DNA from: Takakia lepidozioides
Taxonomy: Eukaryota > Streptophyta > Takakiopsida > Takakiales > Takakiaceae
Direction of reading: 5' to 3'
Assembly: GCA_030704615.1 (NCBI GenBank)
Contig: CM060732.1
Location: 14,384,001 to 14,448,000 of the forward strand
Length of the DNA: 64,000 nucleotides
In this document: in pieces, positions 41,099 to 52,888 of the stretch
Numbering within the stretch: position 1 is the first letter of the stretch
Layout: each line of letters starts with the position of its first letter
Made by a program: the position numbers and the translations under genes
Notes under the pieces: generated by a model
Seen by the model: only the letters and a program-made list of their open reading frames with translations
Databases searched by the model: none
What the model was told of the DNA's origin: nothing

Positions 41099-42204
41099 AA
41101 GGGAGACGGCATACCAGCTGACCAGGGAAACCCCATTTCACAAGGTAGAGGCTGTTCACACAATTCCATGTGCGCAAAACTTCAAACCCTGAAGACTTCA
41201 AGTATGATGCCAATGCCCGACGACTATCTTTGTCACATGACTGAAAAAGCGGAAGTGTCCCTGCATCAGAGAGGAAATTATTACAGAACCCGAACACCCA
41301 ACTCCAGTAGTTGTCCTCAAATTTGTTCCAGCCTGGAGTCTTGCCCTTTGGAAGAACTTCTGGCACAGCCTGGCCATCCGGGATGTCGAGAATGACAATG
41401 TCAGCCGCATATGTTTTCTGCACACCGCACACGAAGGTGGGACCTGTGCTCACCTGCAATAGACATGTTTTTTTTAAGAACGATGGCAAGAATGTTTTCA
41501 AAGAACCAGACTAAAATACTGCCAATGAAACTTTCAGAGAAAAAGGAAAGAAACTGGAATTCTCACCAAATTGAGGAATGAGATTATGTTGTCCCAGGTA
41601 GGCGAAGGCACCCCAGTGTATCCTCTCTTTCGACTCTACATCATCGACAGCCAACCCTCATTGACAATTTTAATCTCTCCTGCCGAATCAGAACGGGAAG
41701 GGTGTGGCTTGGCATCAAACACGCACTGAACTGTGCGGGTATATTTTCCAGCAGTGAAGTCCTGCCCACTCTCCATCTCCTTTTCTTTCTCCTTCCCCTT
41801 ATCCTTTTCCTTCTCTTTGGACTTGTCTTTGTCCTTTGGCTTTGCTGGTGAGATGGCTATGACATCAAGAGCCTTGTCTTTTGGTTTGCGGCCCGCCTTC
41901 TTTCCCTTCTGCGGCGTTCCCTGAGCATCAGGCTCCTTGCAGCCAATGTTGCTATGTTTCTTTGGTACTCTTTGTCAGTCAGAGGCGCCAGCATCTCAGC
42001 ATTATTGTTCAAATATTTCATATGTTGTTCTTGAAAGGTCGTGTGCTCCGGTGGGCAGTCAAGGTACCAGCCACAGTCTCTGAAGTGAGAAGGACTCCAG
42101 TCCTTCAATATCCCTACAGTATACATGGTTGGATTGTTTGCAGGGTCCGACCACATGTCAAGATAGTCTGGAATACCGCTCAGGTGATTTCCTTCCATAA
42201 GCAC
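41099..42204 (-). pseudogene. Family II methyltransferase-type gene, 5' and middle part
   Basis: Homologous to family I exon by exon. 42204-41880 (MEGNHLSGIPDYLDMW, VGILKDWSPSHFRDCGWYLD) corresponds to GHLSFEPPFFLAW ... HLEHLRDCPWYVD. Next come a lysine-rich stretch (KDKDKSKEKEKDKGKEKEKE), KYTRTVQCVFDAKP, and after an intron the motif IV-like ADIVILDIPDG (41373-41402) followed by WNKFEDNYW. Both families thus have DIPD where beta-class methyltransferases have DPPY. The ParB-like N-terminus expected upstream is missing: the sequence is lost by about 42300 and element 3 begins at 42484. One TAG lies in the middle exon (near 41640). E2 interrupts the gene at 41098; the C-terminal half resumes at 28378. 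Confidence 0.75.
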
Positions 42205-42483
42205 ATATTTCGTGTATATGTTAAACAGGAGATAAATCCCAACCCATCAAAGCGCAAAGTGAGTAAGATGCAAGTAGCACAGAATGAAAAAAACATGGAA
42301 TGAAATGGCTCTGAGAACTGCTCCAAGGACCTTTCAGGACCACGCGACAGCTCCGGATGTGAATGTCGTCAACGCCATTCAAAACATTCCATTCAATGAT
42401 ACTGTAAATACACCCTAATCCATGTGAATGCAAACTCTCGCTTTGGAATGACACAGACATAGAAATGAATGTCGTCAACGGCA

Positions 42484-44410
42484 TTCACTTTGAAGAGGCA
42501 AAAGCGCTTGCGAACTCCAGGAAAGCGGCAGAGCTTGCTCAGGCAGGAATTTAGGAGAAATTGCATGAGAAGAGTAAAGGCCAAAGGAAAAGGACAAGGA
42601 AACAGGTGAGTGCAGTAACACCCAAAAAGAAGAAAACCATCGGGGCATCGGAGGAGGCGCAGGAGGGGACCCAAGAGAGTGACTCGGACGACGACTTTGT
42701 TCAAGGTCCTGCGACTGCTGTTGCTCCTACCCAGTCACCGGTCGTCCGGGTTCCCAAGTCAATTCGGAGTGGGACTGGCTCTGCCAAGAAGTTGGCATTT
42801 GAGGGCGAGCCTACACGGCGGTATTCGGCGGTGACGTTTACGCACAGGCCAAAGCTAGAACCTCCAACCATCATCCAATGCGTCAATGAGAGCTTCCTTG
42901 ACGCTCTCACTGCCAGGGCGAAGAAGGTGGCACACAACAAGTCTCTGGCGGAGCAGAAGGGGAAAGCCAAGAAGAGGGCTGCGGTACAGAGCCTAAAGAC
43001 ACCCCTGGTTTTGAAGCCATGATGGAATTCTTCACGGCTGTGAGCACGAATTGCAAGAGCACTCGGGGGGGGGGGGGGGGGGGTTGAGGTGGAGAGAGCT
43101 TGCGACATGATTCTCCTCGACATTCCAGATGGGGAGCTGCTGGAGGGCCTGGATGGTGTGCCCACCTGGAACAGGTTTACTGAGGACTACTGGAAGCCGG
43201 GTTTGGGCTGGCAGGGATGCTTCTGGATGACGGTGGATGTGTGGTTGTCCTTGCCACGAGAGGGAAGACCACAGAGAATGCGGTGGCAAGGTGGACACCG
43301 AAAAGTGTCACCCCGGTCCTCCTCAAAAAATGGTTCTGCATCAGTACGCAAGGGTTTGCGAACAGAGGGCCAAAGTGTAAGTTATCAATCTATTGCATTC
43401 ACTTCATATTGTGGTGTATGTTAAGTAGACCCTGGAGTTGATCCCTTCTTTGTTGGATGTGCAGACATTGGTGTTTGAGGCATATTGCTTTGTGAAGAGA
43501 GGGTCTACGTTCAAATTCCGCAACGACGGTCGTCTTGTTGATGCCGCTGTGGACCCTGTAACCTACGATGTCCTCTTACAACTATGTGCCCCACTCTAGT
43601 ATGCCGAAGGACACAAAGACAGGCAAACCGTGGCGGTACAGCCGGACCCGGAGCCCTGCTTTCATCCAAACCCTCATGGAGACGTGCTCGGATGTCCAAA
43701 GGCGGATTCTGGACCTCACATGCGGCACGGGTAAGCCTTCACGTGCTCAGTTTGTCCCCTGGCCCGATTGCAATTGCATGCCGCAAGCTATTAACCGCCC
43801 GCTTTGTTCCTCAGGTGCTTCAATGTGGGCAGGGACGTTGTCCGACAGGCATGTGTTCGCCTTCGAGCCAGATACTGCCCTCCACAACTCCGAACTTGCA
43901 GCGGCTGAACGTCTGCCGAAAGAGGAAGAGGCATCCTCGGAGGATGAGAAAAAATCCGAGAAGGAGCAGGGGGAGGAAGTTGGGATCGAGGCCGAGGAGC
44001 CCCCGGTTTACGAGTGAGTGGTGGCATTGTAAGTTGCCTCCAGATTTCGTGTGAGGCACCTCCCTCCGCTCTCTTATTTCATTGAAAACCCTTTGTGGTT
44101 GTGCTGGTATTGACATTCTTGAAGTGGATTTGTTCTTACTGTAGGATGCCAAGTACTGCGGAGGGACGTCTACACCGGAGTTCATGGGCAGGAGGAACGT
44201 GCCTTTTTTTGCCAGGGGGGATTTCATGCCTAGTCCAGAAAGGGAGTACATCCTTCCTACTTATGCTGCCCGGCTTGCTTCGGTGTCCATTAGGAGGTGT
44301 TCCGAACGTAGTCGTGTACAGTCCCCCAAGGAGAGGACGGGATTTTTGAGAGGCATAGTGGAACTGATGCATCACAGAGCTCGGAGGACGAGGGGATGAG
44401 GGGATGAGGA
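42484..44410 (+). pseudogene. ParB/methyltransferase-type gene, family I copy 3 (3' half only)
   Basis: Starts abruptly in the exon that reads EEAKALANSRKAAELAQAG in copy 2 and continues to the end of the gene. Visible: CDMILLDIPDGELLEG (43104 onwards), an intron with donor GTAAGTTATC and acceptor GTGCAG (43464), motif X and GRILDLTCGTG (about 43700-43735), an intron, GASMWAGTLSDRHVFAFEPD (about 43815-43874), acidic tail and last exon from about 44146. It keeps the frame GIEAEEPPVYE that copy 2 has lost. Defects: a stop at 42551-42553, a frame change near 43000, a 17-nt G run at 43065-43082, extra bases near 43570, and an indel near 44325 that truncates the tail. No ParB-like part and no transposase are attached. 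Confidence 0.8.
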
Positions 44411-44511
44411 AAGGTGGGACAAGTTCCTCGGAGGGTGTAGGAGAGTAGTGCCCATTCCGGCTATGACAGTTAGAACACACTTGTATAGACGTGGCTTGCC
44501 ACAAAATTTGC

Positions 44512-44517
44512 AATAAA
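44512..44517 (+). terminator. Poly(A) signal of copy 3
   Basis: AATAAA in GCAATAAAATG, about 100 bp after the end of the copy 3 ORF and identical in context to the E2 gene. Confidence 0.65.
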
Positions 44518-44604
44518 ATGTTGCATTTCAAGTCCACTGGTGCCACATTCCAACTTCACATGACCCTATTTCCGTGCCTCCTAACCCTATTTCCGTGGAC
44601 TCAC

Positions 44605-44669
44605 AATGGTCTGCTCATGCTTTTTTTTTTTCCGCTCATGCTCATGCCGCTCATGAAATAACAGCCCTC
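44605..44669. repeat. Right terminus of element 3 (methyltransferase-side terminal repeat)
   Basis: GCTCATGC, a T run, CCGCTCATGCTCATGCCGCT, then CATGAAATAACAGCCCTC ending at 44669. It is the reverse complement of E2's left end, with C-to-T at one terminal position. Confidence 0.88.
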
Positions 44670-44890
44670 GGTGGCTGGCACCAAAATCGGAAATTCGGCG
44701 CCATTTTTCCAGTTCCGGGCCCAATCAGATCTGGGACTTAGCCATTTTCGGCCCCGAAAATGGCTAAGTCCTAGGGTGGCTGGAACCGCAACCAGAAATT
44801 CGGCGCCATTTTTCCAGTTCTGGGCCCAGTCAGTTCTGGGACTTAGCCATTTTCGGGCCCAACCTAGGAAAATGGTGCCGAAAATGGTTT
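44670..44890. repeat. Palindrome-array remnant of a fourth family I copy
   Basis: GGCGCC cores near 44698 and 44803 with the spacer motifs of the E1 intron array (GGTGGCTGGCACC, CTGGGACTTAGCCATTTTCG). Element 3 ends exactly at its edge, so element 3 appears to have inserted into this older copy. Confidence 0.75.
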
Positions 44891-45041
44891 ACGAGTGAGT
44901 GGTCGCATTGTAAGTTGCCTCCTGATTTTGTGAGGCACCTCCCTTCGCTCTTTTATTTCATTGAAAGACCATTTCTGCTTCTGCTGGTATTGACATTTTT
45001 CAAGTGGATTTGTTTCTTACTGTAGGATGCCAAGTACTGCA
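44886..45041 (+). pseudogene. ParB/methyltransferase-type gene, family I copy 4 fragment
   Basis: GTTTACGAGTGAGTGGTCGC and the following intron up to ATGCCAAGTACTGCA repeat 44003-44160 of copy 3 nearly base for base, then enter the N gap. The array is fused directly to this late exon, so the intervening exons are deleted. Confidence 0.72.
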
Positions 45042-45541
45042 NNNNNNNNNNNNNNNNNNNNNNNNNNNNNNNNNNNNNNNNNNNNNNNNNNNNNNNNNNN
45101 NNNNNNNNNNNNNNNNNNNNNNNNNNNNNNNNNNNNNNNNNNNNNNNNNNNNNNNNNNNNNNNNNNNNNNNNNNNNNNNNNNNNNNNNNNNNNNNNNNNN
45201 NNNNNNNNNNNNNNNNNNNNNNNNNNNNNNNNNNNNNNNNNNNNNNNNNNNNNNNNNNNNNNNNNNNNNNNNNNNNNNNNNNNNNNNNNNNNNNNNNNNN
45301 NNNNNNNNNNNNNNNNNNNNNNNNNNNNNNNNNNNNNNNNNNNNNNNNNNNNNNNNNNNNNNNNNNNNNNNNNNNNNNNNNNNNNNNNNNNNNNNNNNNN
45401 NNNNNNNNNNNNNNNNNNNNNNNNNNNNNNNNNNNNNNNNNNNNNNNNNNNNNNNNNNNNNNNNNNNNNNNNNNNNNNNNNNNNNNNNNNNNNNNNNNNN
45501 NNNNNNNNNNNNNNNNNNNNNNNNNNNNNNNNNNNNNNNNN
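45042..45541. other. Assembly gap of 500 N
   Basis: Exactly 500 N, the size often used for gaps of unknown length. It falls inside near-identical transposon copies, where assembly is expected to break. Confidence 0.99.
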
Positions 45542-45879
45542 GGCGACCCTCAAAAGCGGAAGACCGTTGATGGGACATCAACCTTGGAGCGTGGGGAGGA
45601 AATGCATTCTACCCCGGCTAGCTTAGGAATCCGATTGCAAAAAACCTGTTTGTACAAAACGTGCTATAAATGAAATGGCTTCCAAATGTTTGCGTCCTAT
45701 TTTGTTTCGACGGTGATGCATGGTATGGTTGGCTAGTGTGTAGAATGCCTGCTAGCTTATAAAAGTGGGAGAGGTAAATTGGGTTAATCGTGTGTTTGCG
45801 TAGTGCCGAAATCGGTGTGACCCCCATCCAAGGGGCAAGGAAACTTGCGCCTTCTTTGGGAGTTCACGTGCTAATGCGC
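45542..45879. other. Unassigned sequence after the gap
   Basis: A short open stretch on the + strand (QKRKTVDGTSTLERGEEMHS, about 45546-45670) could be the tail of a gene hidden by the gap. Nothing else recognised. Confidence 0.3.
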
Positions 45880-47130
45880 ACCTGGCGCGTGCGCGTACTA
45901 TAACTAACGCGCTACCATGGGGTTGCCTTGTAGTGCGGGCTAACGCGGAAGCTACGTGGCTTCCGTTCACGACTATAATCGTTAGCCTCGGGACGAAGTC
46001 GTAGTGCGCTTCGGCATGTTCCCGTACCTCAGGCCACATTCCAAGGCGGACCCAATTGTAGTGATTGGGGCGCACGGTTGGTTCAAGGTTATCTTCCCTA
46101 GTCAAAGAGGGTTCCAGGTGAACCCTTGCTCAGGTGATTCCCAAAGCGGCATCATGAGCGATCGCAAGCAATGTTGTTGCAGTAAGGCGATTCGATCCTC
46201 GGGGAGGATCGTTCCTTGGCTTTGAAGTAGCCAAGAAGAGTGCACTGGGAGGAGCTGGAGAGGCTCCACCCTTGGCCGGGACTTGGAGAAGTCGCCAAAC
46301 TAGCTAGTGGAGATTAGAGTCAAGTGTGGGGTTTGGTTCTTTGCCATGGGACGCCATGGTACGGAAACAAACTCCTTGATGTGGGACGCCACAACTTGGA
46401 TGTTCGTTTCTACAAAAATGGACAGTCGATGAGGACATCGACTCCCGTTGGTAGGGGTTGTGTCGCGGCCCTTTGCCTTGAGGGCAGGGGGGGTCGGGAC
46501 ACATGAGGGGCTGCCCCTGTGGTAAGGGCAGCGACCGCGATAGGTATGGGGGGCTGAAGCACCCTTGAGTGCCCAAGGCACTCAGGGAAGCGGAGGCGCT
46601 CACTAGGTGGAGCCCCGCACCCGGGTTGCGGTGGGGGTGGCTCCACAAGGGGCGTTGGTAGCTTAGCGGGACTTATGGGGGTGGCATAGGACTCACCATG
46701 GGGGCGGAGACCTCGTGGTGGGAGTCGTGGGGAGTCTTGGGACTCATCACGGTCCATAGGGGCCGTGGTGAGTGGGCCAAGACTCACCGCCACTCATCAC
46801 CGGGAGTCGAGGGTTTTCGTGGTGGTTCGCCATAAAATGGCATGGCTGGTTGTGAAACCCCCGCGGACAGCTACAGAAGTATATATAAGGGGAGTAGTGA
46901 CCCCGAGAACGGTGCAAGCCCGTTGGTGACCAAAAACTAGTGAGTAAGCGAGCGAGCCGGAAAGCGACCAAAGAGTGGGGAGCTTGTTCCGGACTGCCAT
47001 CTACCAAAGGAATTCTCCTAGTCCCAAATAGGTGGAGGGTTTAGTGGGAAGCGAAGGGGGACCGTTATGTCCCGGTGAGCAGCCGAAGCTCCAAGTTGGC
47101 CCGGGCGGCCAAGTTGGCCCGGGCGGCGAG
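45880..47130 (+). repeat. Isolated gypsy LTR in + orientation, altered at its 3' end
   Basis: Reverse-complementary to 57391-58690 along most of its length, with TATA box GTATATATAAGGGGAG at about 46879. It diverges after CGGCGAGGTTGGGTGGG, lacking the GGTGCGCGACA end. No internal region follows, so it is a solo or truncated LTR. Confidence 0.72.
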
Positions 47131-47786
47131 GTTGGGTGGGCTGGGACTATTGTCGAGCGGCTCTTACTCACCCATCCCTTCGCTATCCAAGGTGGGAACT
47201 CCAAGATAGAAGAGTTGGATATCTCTAAGCACTCAGCCCACTTAGAACAATCAGTCATGACCTACAACTAGTGTATCATGGAAGTGCTTCTTGTTTGTAT
47301 TCTTCCTTGCCTTCATGTCAGCGAATTACCTTACTATTTATATTTAAGCATCAGATTGCTTCAGCAATCTACCATGTTCCAATCACTCATCCCTTCATTC
47401 CACAGCTTCACTCAGGTCTCTCTACACAGTGTGAGTATGGAATATGTATCAGATTATGATCTATCAAATGTCAGGCCGAAGCCGTGGTGTCCCTAGTCTG
47501 CCCTACAGTATAACTCTACGGTTTGCATGATTCAAACATCAACAGTTCGCGACTCCTCCTTCACTACGCTCTCCATTCCTCAGCTCCAGATCGTCCTTCC
47601 CTTCCCGATGGCCAAGTCGTGATCCAAGAAGTGTCATCCCTCCATTGCTACTCTAGCTTTTCTACCTGCAAGTTGTTCTAACTGCCTAACTAACTAACTG
47701 TCATCCAGATAGAATACACGTTCCTGCTGCCGATGTCGTTTCCACATAGTCGTTCCCTGCCATTGTTACCATTCCCTGCGAATGCT
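47131..47786. other. Gene-free stretch between LTR copies
   Basis: Low-complexity AT/CT-rich sequence without a supported ORF. Confidence 0.35.
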
Positions 47787-47940
47787 GTGACGGGTTGTGC
47801 CCAACTGTGTCGGACTGTGTTGGGCTGTGACTGGCTGTGTTGAGCTGTGTCGAGTTGTGTCGGGTTGTGACTAATTGTGTCGAGCTGTGTCAGGCTGTGA
47901 TAGACTGTGATAGGATGTGTAAGGCTGTGTCAGATTGCGA
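47787..47940. repeat. GGCTGTGTCG-type minisatellite
   Basis: About fifteen 9-11-bp units such as GGGCTGTGAC and GAGCTGTGTC. A related stretch at 51345-51490 (CTGTGTTACACTGTGGTGGG) lies in the same retroelement between integrase and the extra ORF. Confidence 0.8.
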
Positions 47941-48350
47941 CTATGTCGCGCACCTCACTTCGGTAAGCTCCCCCCTCAAGTCATAGTTACTTGCTTTGAT
48001 GCGCGCGCCTGACTCCCAACCTGGCCGCTGGGCCAACTTGGAGCTTCGGCTACTCACCGGGGCATAATGGTCCCCCTTCCCAAAGAACCCTCCACCGATT
48101 TGGAACCAGCGGGAATTCCCTTTGGTAGTTGGCAGTCCGGAACAGCTCCCCACTCTTTGGTCGCTTTCCGGCTCGCTCGCTTACTCACTAGTTTTTGGTC
48201 ACCAACGGCTTGCACCGTTCTCGGGTTACTACTCCCTATATATACTTCTGTAGCTGTCCGCGGGGGTTTCACAACCAGCCATGCCATTTTATGGCGAACC
48301 ACCACGAAAACCCTCGACTCCCGGTGATGAGTCGCGGTGAGTCTTGGCCC
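47941..48350 (-). repeat. Truncated 3' LTR
   Basis: Starts TGTCGCGCACCTCACTTCGG and follows 57391 onwards through the TATA region, ending near 48350 (GGTGAGTCTTGGCCCA) where the extra-ORF region begins. The distal half of U3 is absent. Confidence 0.8.
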
Positions 48351-48550
48351 ACATTGTCTATAGTGGTTGTGGCAATGTTCTGCACCTGCAGCCTGAGATC
48401 ATTCATCTCCTCCTAGGTGAGCTTCCTTGGTGCCTTCCCTTCTACCGGCTCTTGTGTTAACCACACTTGCATAAGATGATTATCCACCAAGTCCTGTGTA
48501 GCACCCCGAAGAGCCTGCTCCTCCTTGAGTCTGTACATGTCCAATTGCTG

Positions 48551-51144
48551 CTATAAAGCCTCCATACGCTTTGCATGAGGTTCAACCAAGGCTGCATAGG
48601 CAATAGTCAGATTATTGGCTTCCTTCCAAGCATTGATAGTCACAGAAAGCTCATTCTTTCGTGATGTGAGTGTTTGCTGCAACTCCAAGATGTACCTGTC
48701 CTTCTCAGCCTCAATCCGACTGTACTGTTGAAAGGTATCCTCATTGCGACGGATAGTAGCCTTCAATTCAGCAATGAGTTTTCCCTGCTCGACTGACTCA
48801 GCCTCCACCATCATACATCTCTCTGCGTGTTTGTTAACTTCTAATGCAGTTTGCTCTAGAGTAGTTGTTAGTGAGGCACATTGGATGGTCATTCTCTGAT
48901 GAACTGCCTCCAACTCTGTATGAAACAACTTCACTTCCTGCAGTTTGCCCTCATGCTTCACTTGCAACTGGTATAACTGCTGCTTGTGCACTTCATGCAA
49001 CTTCTCCTGCTCTAGACCTGCTTCAATCAGGTTTCCCTTTGCAAGCTGTAGGGCAGACTGAGCGTCCTCCAACTCTTTCTGCAACTTATGGTTGGCCTCC
49101 ACATCCACCTTATTTTCACACTCAGTGGCAATTCTTGCCTCAAACTCTTGCTTGAGCTCTTCCTTCAATGCTGCCAATTGTGTGGAAGGAACATGGGATT
49201 TCATATAAGTGCCCAACAAATTTAGTGTCATGCTTATGGCACTCATAAGCATGGCCTGCTGTGGGTCTTCATGAAGAACTTGCTGCTGTTCTCCCTGATC
49301 CTATTTGATGTTTCACAAACCAGTCAGGCCATAATCCTACAAGATCTTCTCCCTGAGCAGCCTGATCCTCCACAGGTGCAGCAGTGCCCTTGCACTCTAC
49401 CCCTTGAACCTCTGTCACAGATTTGGGCATGACTTGCATAGCAGGAATTTCCTTGGTCAGACTCTGCATCTTTGGTGCTACTGTTTCTCCAACCATGCCA
49501 GAGTTTTCATAGAGAAGGTCACCCTTCTCGATTTCTGCCACTACCTGCTCTGTAGTGGGGATGTCCAACCCTTCTCCTTCCACAACAATAGGCTCTGGTG
49601 TAACAGTATGTACTATCTGAGTTACCTCTGGGGCAACTGAGTCAACTGGCTGTGATTGCTATGGTACCGAGGTGACTTCTTCCTCCCTCTCTAAAGGCCG
49701 TGCTTCCAGCAATAACAGCCCCCTGTGTTGCTGTTCCCCATCCTGCACAAGTGCTATGGAAACATCATCTGGTGGTTTTCTTGTAGCTAGTGGATCTGCC
49801 ACTACCGTCACATCCCGCTTCTGTCTCTTGGACTGGTGTTGCCCCTCCAATCCCCCTTCACCTTGTGAAGAGCCCTGCTCCTCAATTGCAGTTGTGGTTG
49901 TCTCAAATACTCCCATCTCCTTGCGTTCTTGCGCATCAAGCAAACAAATGTCAATGATAATTTGGGCAATTATTGGGCCAGACACAATGATCGGGGACTT
50001 AGCAGTAGTATTTTGTAACCGCTTCATCTCCTCCACCAGACCATTGTACATCAACACCGCCCAAGCCACATCCTCTCCCCTCAAGGCTTTCAATACCTCC
50101 TCCGTGAAAGATCTGCTAAGGTACTGTTGGTTCTGTTTCATGGCAAACAGAACGTTCAGTATTTGGCCAACTTCCCTTAACCTTGGGTACTCGGCCTTGG
50201 TGCAGGTGTTTTCCTGGGTCTTAAAGAAACTTGTTTCTTGGAACAAATCCCCTATCTGCAATCTTGCCCTGTGCTCATCCACATTCACATGGCCCGATAG
50301 CAATTCAAACAGTTGCTGCAAGTACTGGGGAGTAATCTCTATATCTACTCCCCTCACCTGTGTAACTCCTGTCCGAGGCTCAAAGTTCTGAATGAATTGA
50401 ATCATGAACCCCCGATGATGCAAGGACCATTCTTTGCGTAGCAGCCCTTCCAATCGCAACTCTTTCAGCAGCTGCACCGCTTTGTGTGTGGCAATTGTCT
50501 GCTTCTGTAGAATCGTGGTGCTCTTCACCTTGATATCCTCCATTCCCCTAATTCTCTTCATCCCAGACAAACAAGAAGGCCTTGTTTGGAATAGCTGTAG
50601 GAAAGCTTGCAGGGCGTAAAGCATGAAAGTATGGTTGGCATAGAAAAGAACGGGTAAGTGAGTGTAAGCCTGTGGGGCTTGCAGATAGTGAGTGAGAGAG
50701 AATGTCCTTTCAACCCGGCCGTCCTTGCGCCACTGCATAAGTAGTAAAGCTAGCGTATAATCTGTGATATCCGCCATAGCTACAAAGCTATAGCTTTGAT
50801 TGCTCCTCCCGTCGAGACGCTGGTTATTCAGAGCAACTCCGACTCTTCCGCTCATAATTTTCTATTTCTTGTTCTTGTTTCTTGGAGGGAACCACCTGCA
50901 TGAAATTCATGTTCCTGATTGGCTGTTGCCTCCTCGGGTAACCTCTCAATTTTACCCCCATCTGCTCACATTCCCACTTGGAATGCCCACTAGAACAGCA
51001 CATGTGGCAAAGGTCCCCCTTTGCTGTACGCGTAAAAGGTTCCGTTACCTGCTCCCTAAATGCATTAATGGGCCCGCAATCATTTCGGCTGTTGTACCGG
51101 GTAGGTACTTTGACGGCCCAGTTTGTCTTTTTGCATGATAACAC
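48551..51144 (-). pseudogene. Extra ORF of the gypsy element: zinc knuckle, helical domain, coiled coil
   Basis: Three frames in retroelement orientation downstream of integrase. 51144-50824 contains a CCHC knuckle (CHMCCSSGHSKWEC). 50855-49659 is a 398-codon helical region (MADITDYTLALLLMQW, EPRTGVTQVRGVDIEITPQY) with a basic stretch KRQKRDV. It continues after one TAG (49659-49661) in the same frame to 49269, and after a frame change 49252-48551 forms a long coiled coil (ELKQEFEARIATECENKVDV, AEKDRYILELQQTL). I do not recognise the family. It has no hydrophobic segment or cleavage site suggesting an envelope protein; a structural or nucleic-acid-binding role is more likely. Confidence 0.6.
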
Positions 51145-51637
51145 CCACTATTGCAGTACATGCAAAGTGGAGTGCCTTGCCCCTTAGGCCACGTGTTCGA
51201 ATTTAAACTCTCTCTCGTCTCCCTCTGTCCGCGTGGCTTTTTCTCCGAGTTTGACTCCCAAGCTGACCTTACACTTACCGGCCACTTTCCTAACGTTAAC
51301 CCGCGTCCACTTGTCACCGACCCTATGGACTGTGCAACCCGCGTGGGCTGTGTTGGGCTGTGACAGACTGTGTCAAACTGAGGTGAGTTATGATAGGTTG
51401 TGTTACACTGTGGTGGGCTGTGATATGCTGTGTTAAACTATGGTGAGCTCTAATAGGCTGTGTTACACTGTGGTGGGCTGTGTGAACACCCGTGTTCTCT
51501 GTTATGGCCATACACATTCGGTTTAACAACAAGTGCTTCATGCTCCGTTGGTGTTACTGGTGTAGGCTGTGACGGCATCTATGTTTCAAGATGAAAATCA
51601 TGCTGCAATGGTTTGTCATGGATACCACTGTATCCTT

Positions 51638-52708
51638 TCAACTTATTGGCATTGACTCTACCAAACATCTCTTTGTTAATGGTTTGTAACATGGCTGTCT
51701 TGTTATCATACATATTCTGTATGACATAAGGTCCTTCCATGGCGACTTAAGTTTATAAGCTTTAATCTTTCTCTTCTTCTGCAACCACAAAACCAAATCA
51801 CCCGTCTTAAAAGTCTTCAATTTACCTTCATCAAACTGATCCTTCCTCTTCATCTGAATTCTGGTCATGTTATCTGTTGCATCTGCACGTACTTCCTCTA
51901 CATGATATAATTCATGTTTCCTGACTTTAATTGAATCCTCCAATTCCATTCTTCTTCCCCATTCCGTTCTCATAGTAGGTAATAAGAATTCTACTGGAAG
52001 TAAAGCTTCCATACCATAAACCAATTGGAATGGTGTATACTTGGTTGTGACTTTATATGAAGTCTTGTATGACCACAAAGCTGTAAATAGCTTTGTATCC
52101 CAATCCGTTCTGTTTGCATTGACTATCTTAGCCAAAATAGTGAATAGTATTTTGTTGGTGGCCTTTGCCTGCCCATTGCCCTGTGGGTAATAGGTCGTAC
52201 TCTTCCTGTGCACAATCATGAACTCTTTAGTCAATAGTTCTATGGTCTCATTAATGAAGTGACTTCCCTGGTCACTGATAAATTCCAAATGACAGCCAAA
52301 TCTTGTGAGTATGTTCTCATACAAGAACCTTGATGTGGACTTAGCTGTGTTGTCCCTCAGAGCCTTAGCTTCCACCCACTTTGTAGTATAATCAGTGGCT
52401 GTGATTATATATTTGTTCTGTGTATTCTTGGCTGGTGGATTAATTGGTCCAACAAAGTCTAGTCCCCATTTCTGAAATGGTTCAGTAGGCATCGTAGGAT
52501 GCAAAGCCATCTTCCCAGATCTCTGCAAAGGTCCTAGCCTCTGACATTCATCACAATTCTTGCAATACTTGTGTATATCCTTAAATAGAGTAGGCCACCA
52601 GTAACCTGCAAGTAATATCTTTCTACTGGTAGTCTCCTCTCCAAAATGTCCTCCAACCACTCCCTTATGAACTTCTTCCAAAACTTTATTTACTTCATGG
52701 TGGTACAA
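51638..52708 (-). pseudogene. Gypsy integrase
   Basis: HHCC region (GGHFGEE ... CKNCDECQRLG), then the catalytic core: aspartate in WGLDFVGPI, second in FISDQGSHF, glutamate region YYPQGNGQAKATN, where the expected glutamate after GQA appears as Lys. The C-terminal part has KTGDLVLWLQKKRKIKAYKL, the beta-rich domain. In the same frame as RT and RNase H, separated by stops. Inserts the cDNA into the genome. Confidence 0.88.
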
Positions 52709-52888
52709 GCATCATTTAGGAACTCCATCAGGTCCTAGCTTATACATTCTGCCACCTATCATAGTATAGGGTAAAGCCTTGATAGCTATTCTCTTCCTCT
52801 GTTCCTTCCCATAACTGGGTGGGCACTGACCATGAGTAAGGTAGTATCTGATTGGCCACTACCAATCTAGCCAATCATCTGCACTTCC

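Noticed and set aside
45000-45626. Open frames of about 180-200 codons across the N run
   Set aside because: They consist of undetermined bases.
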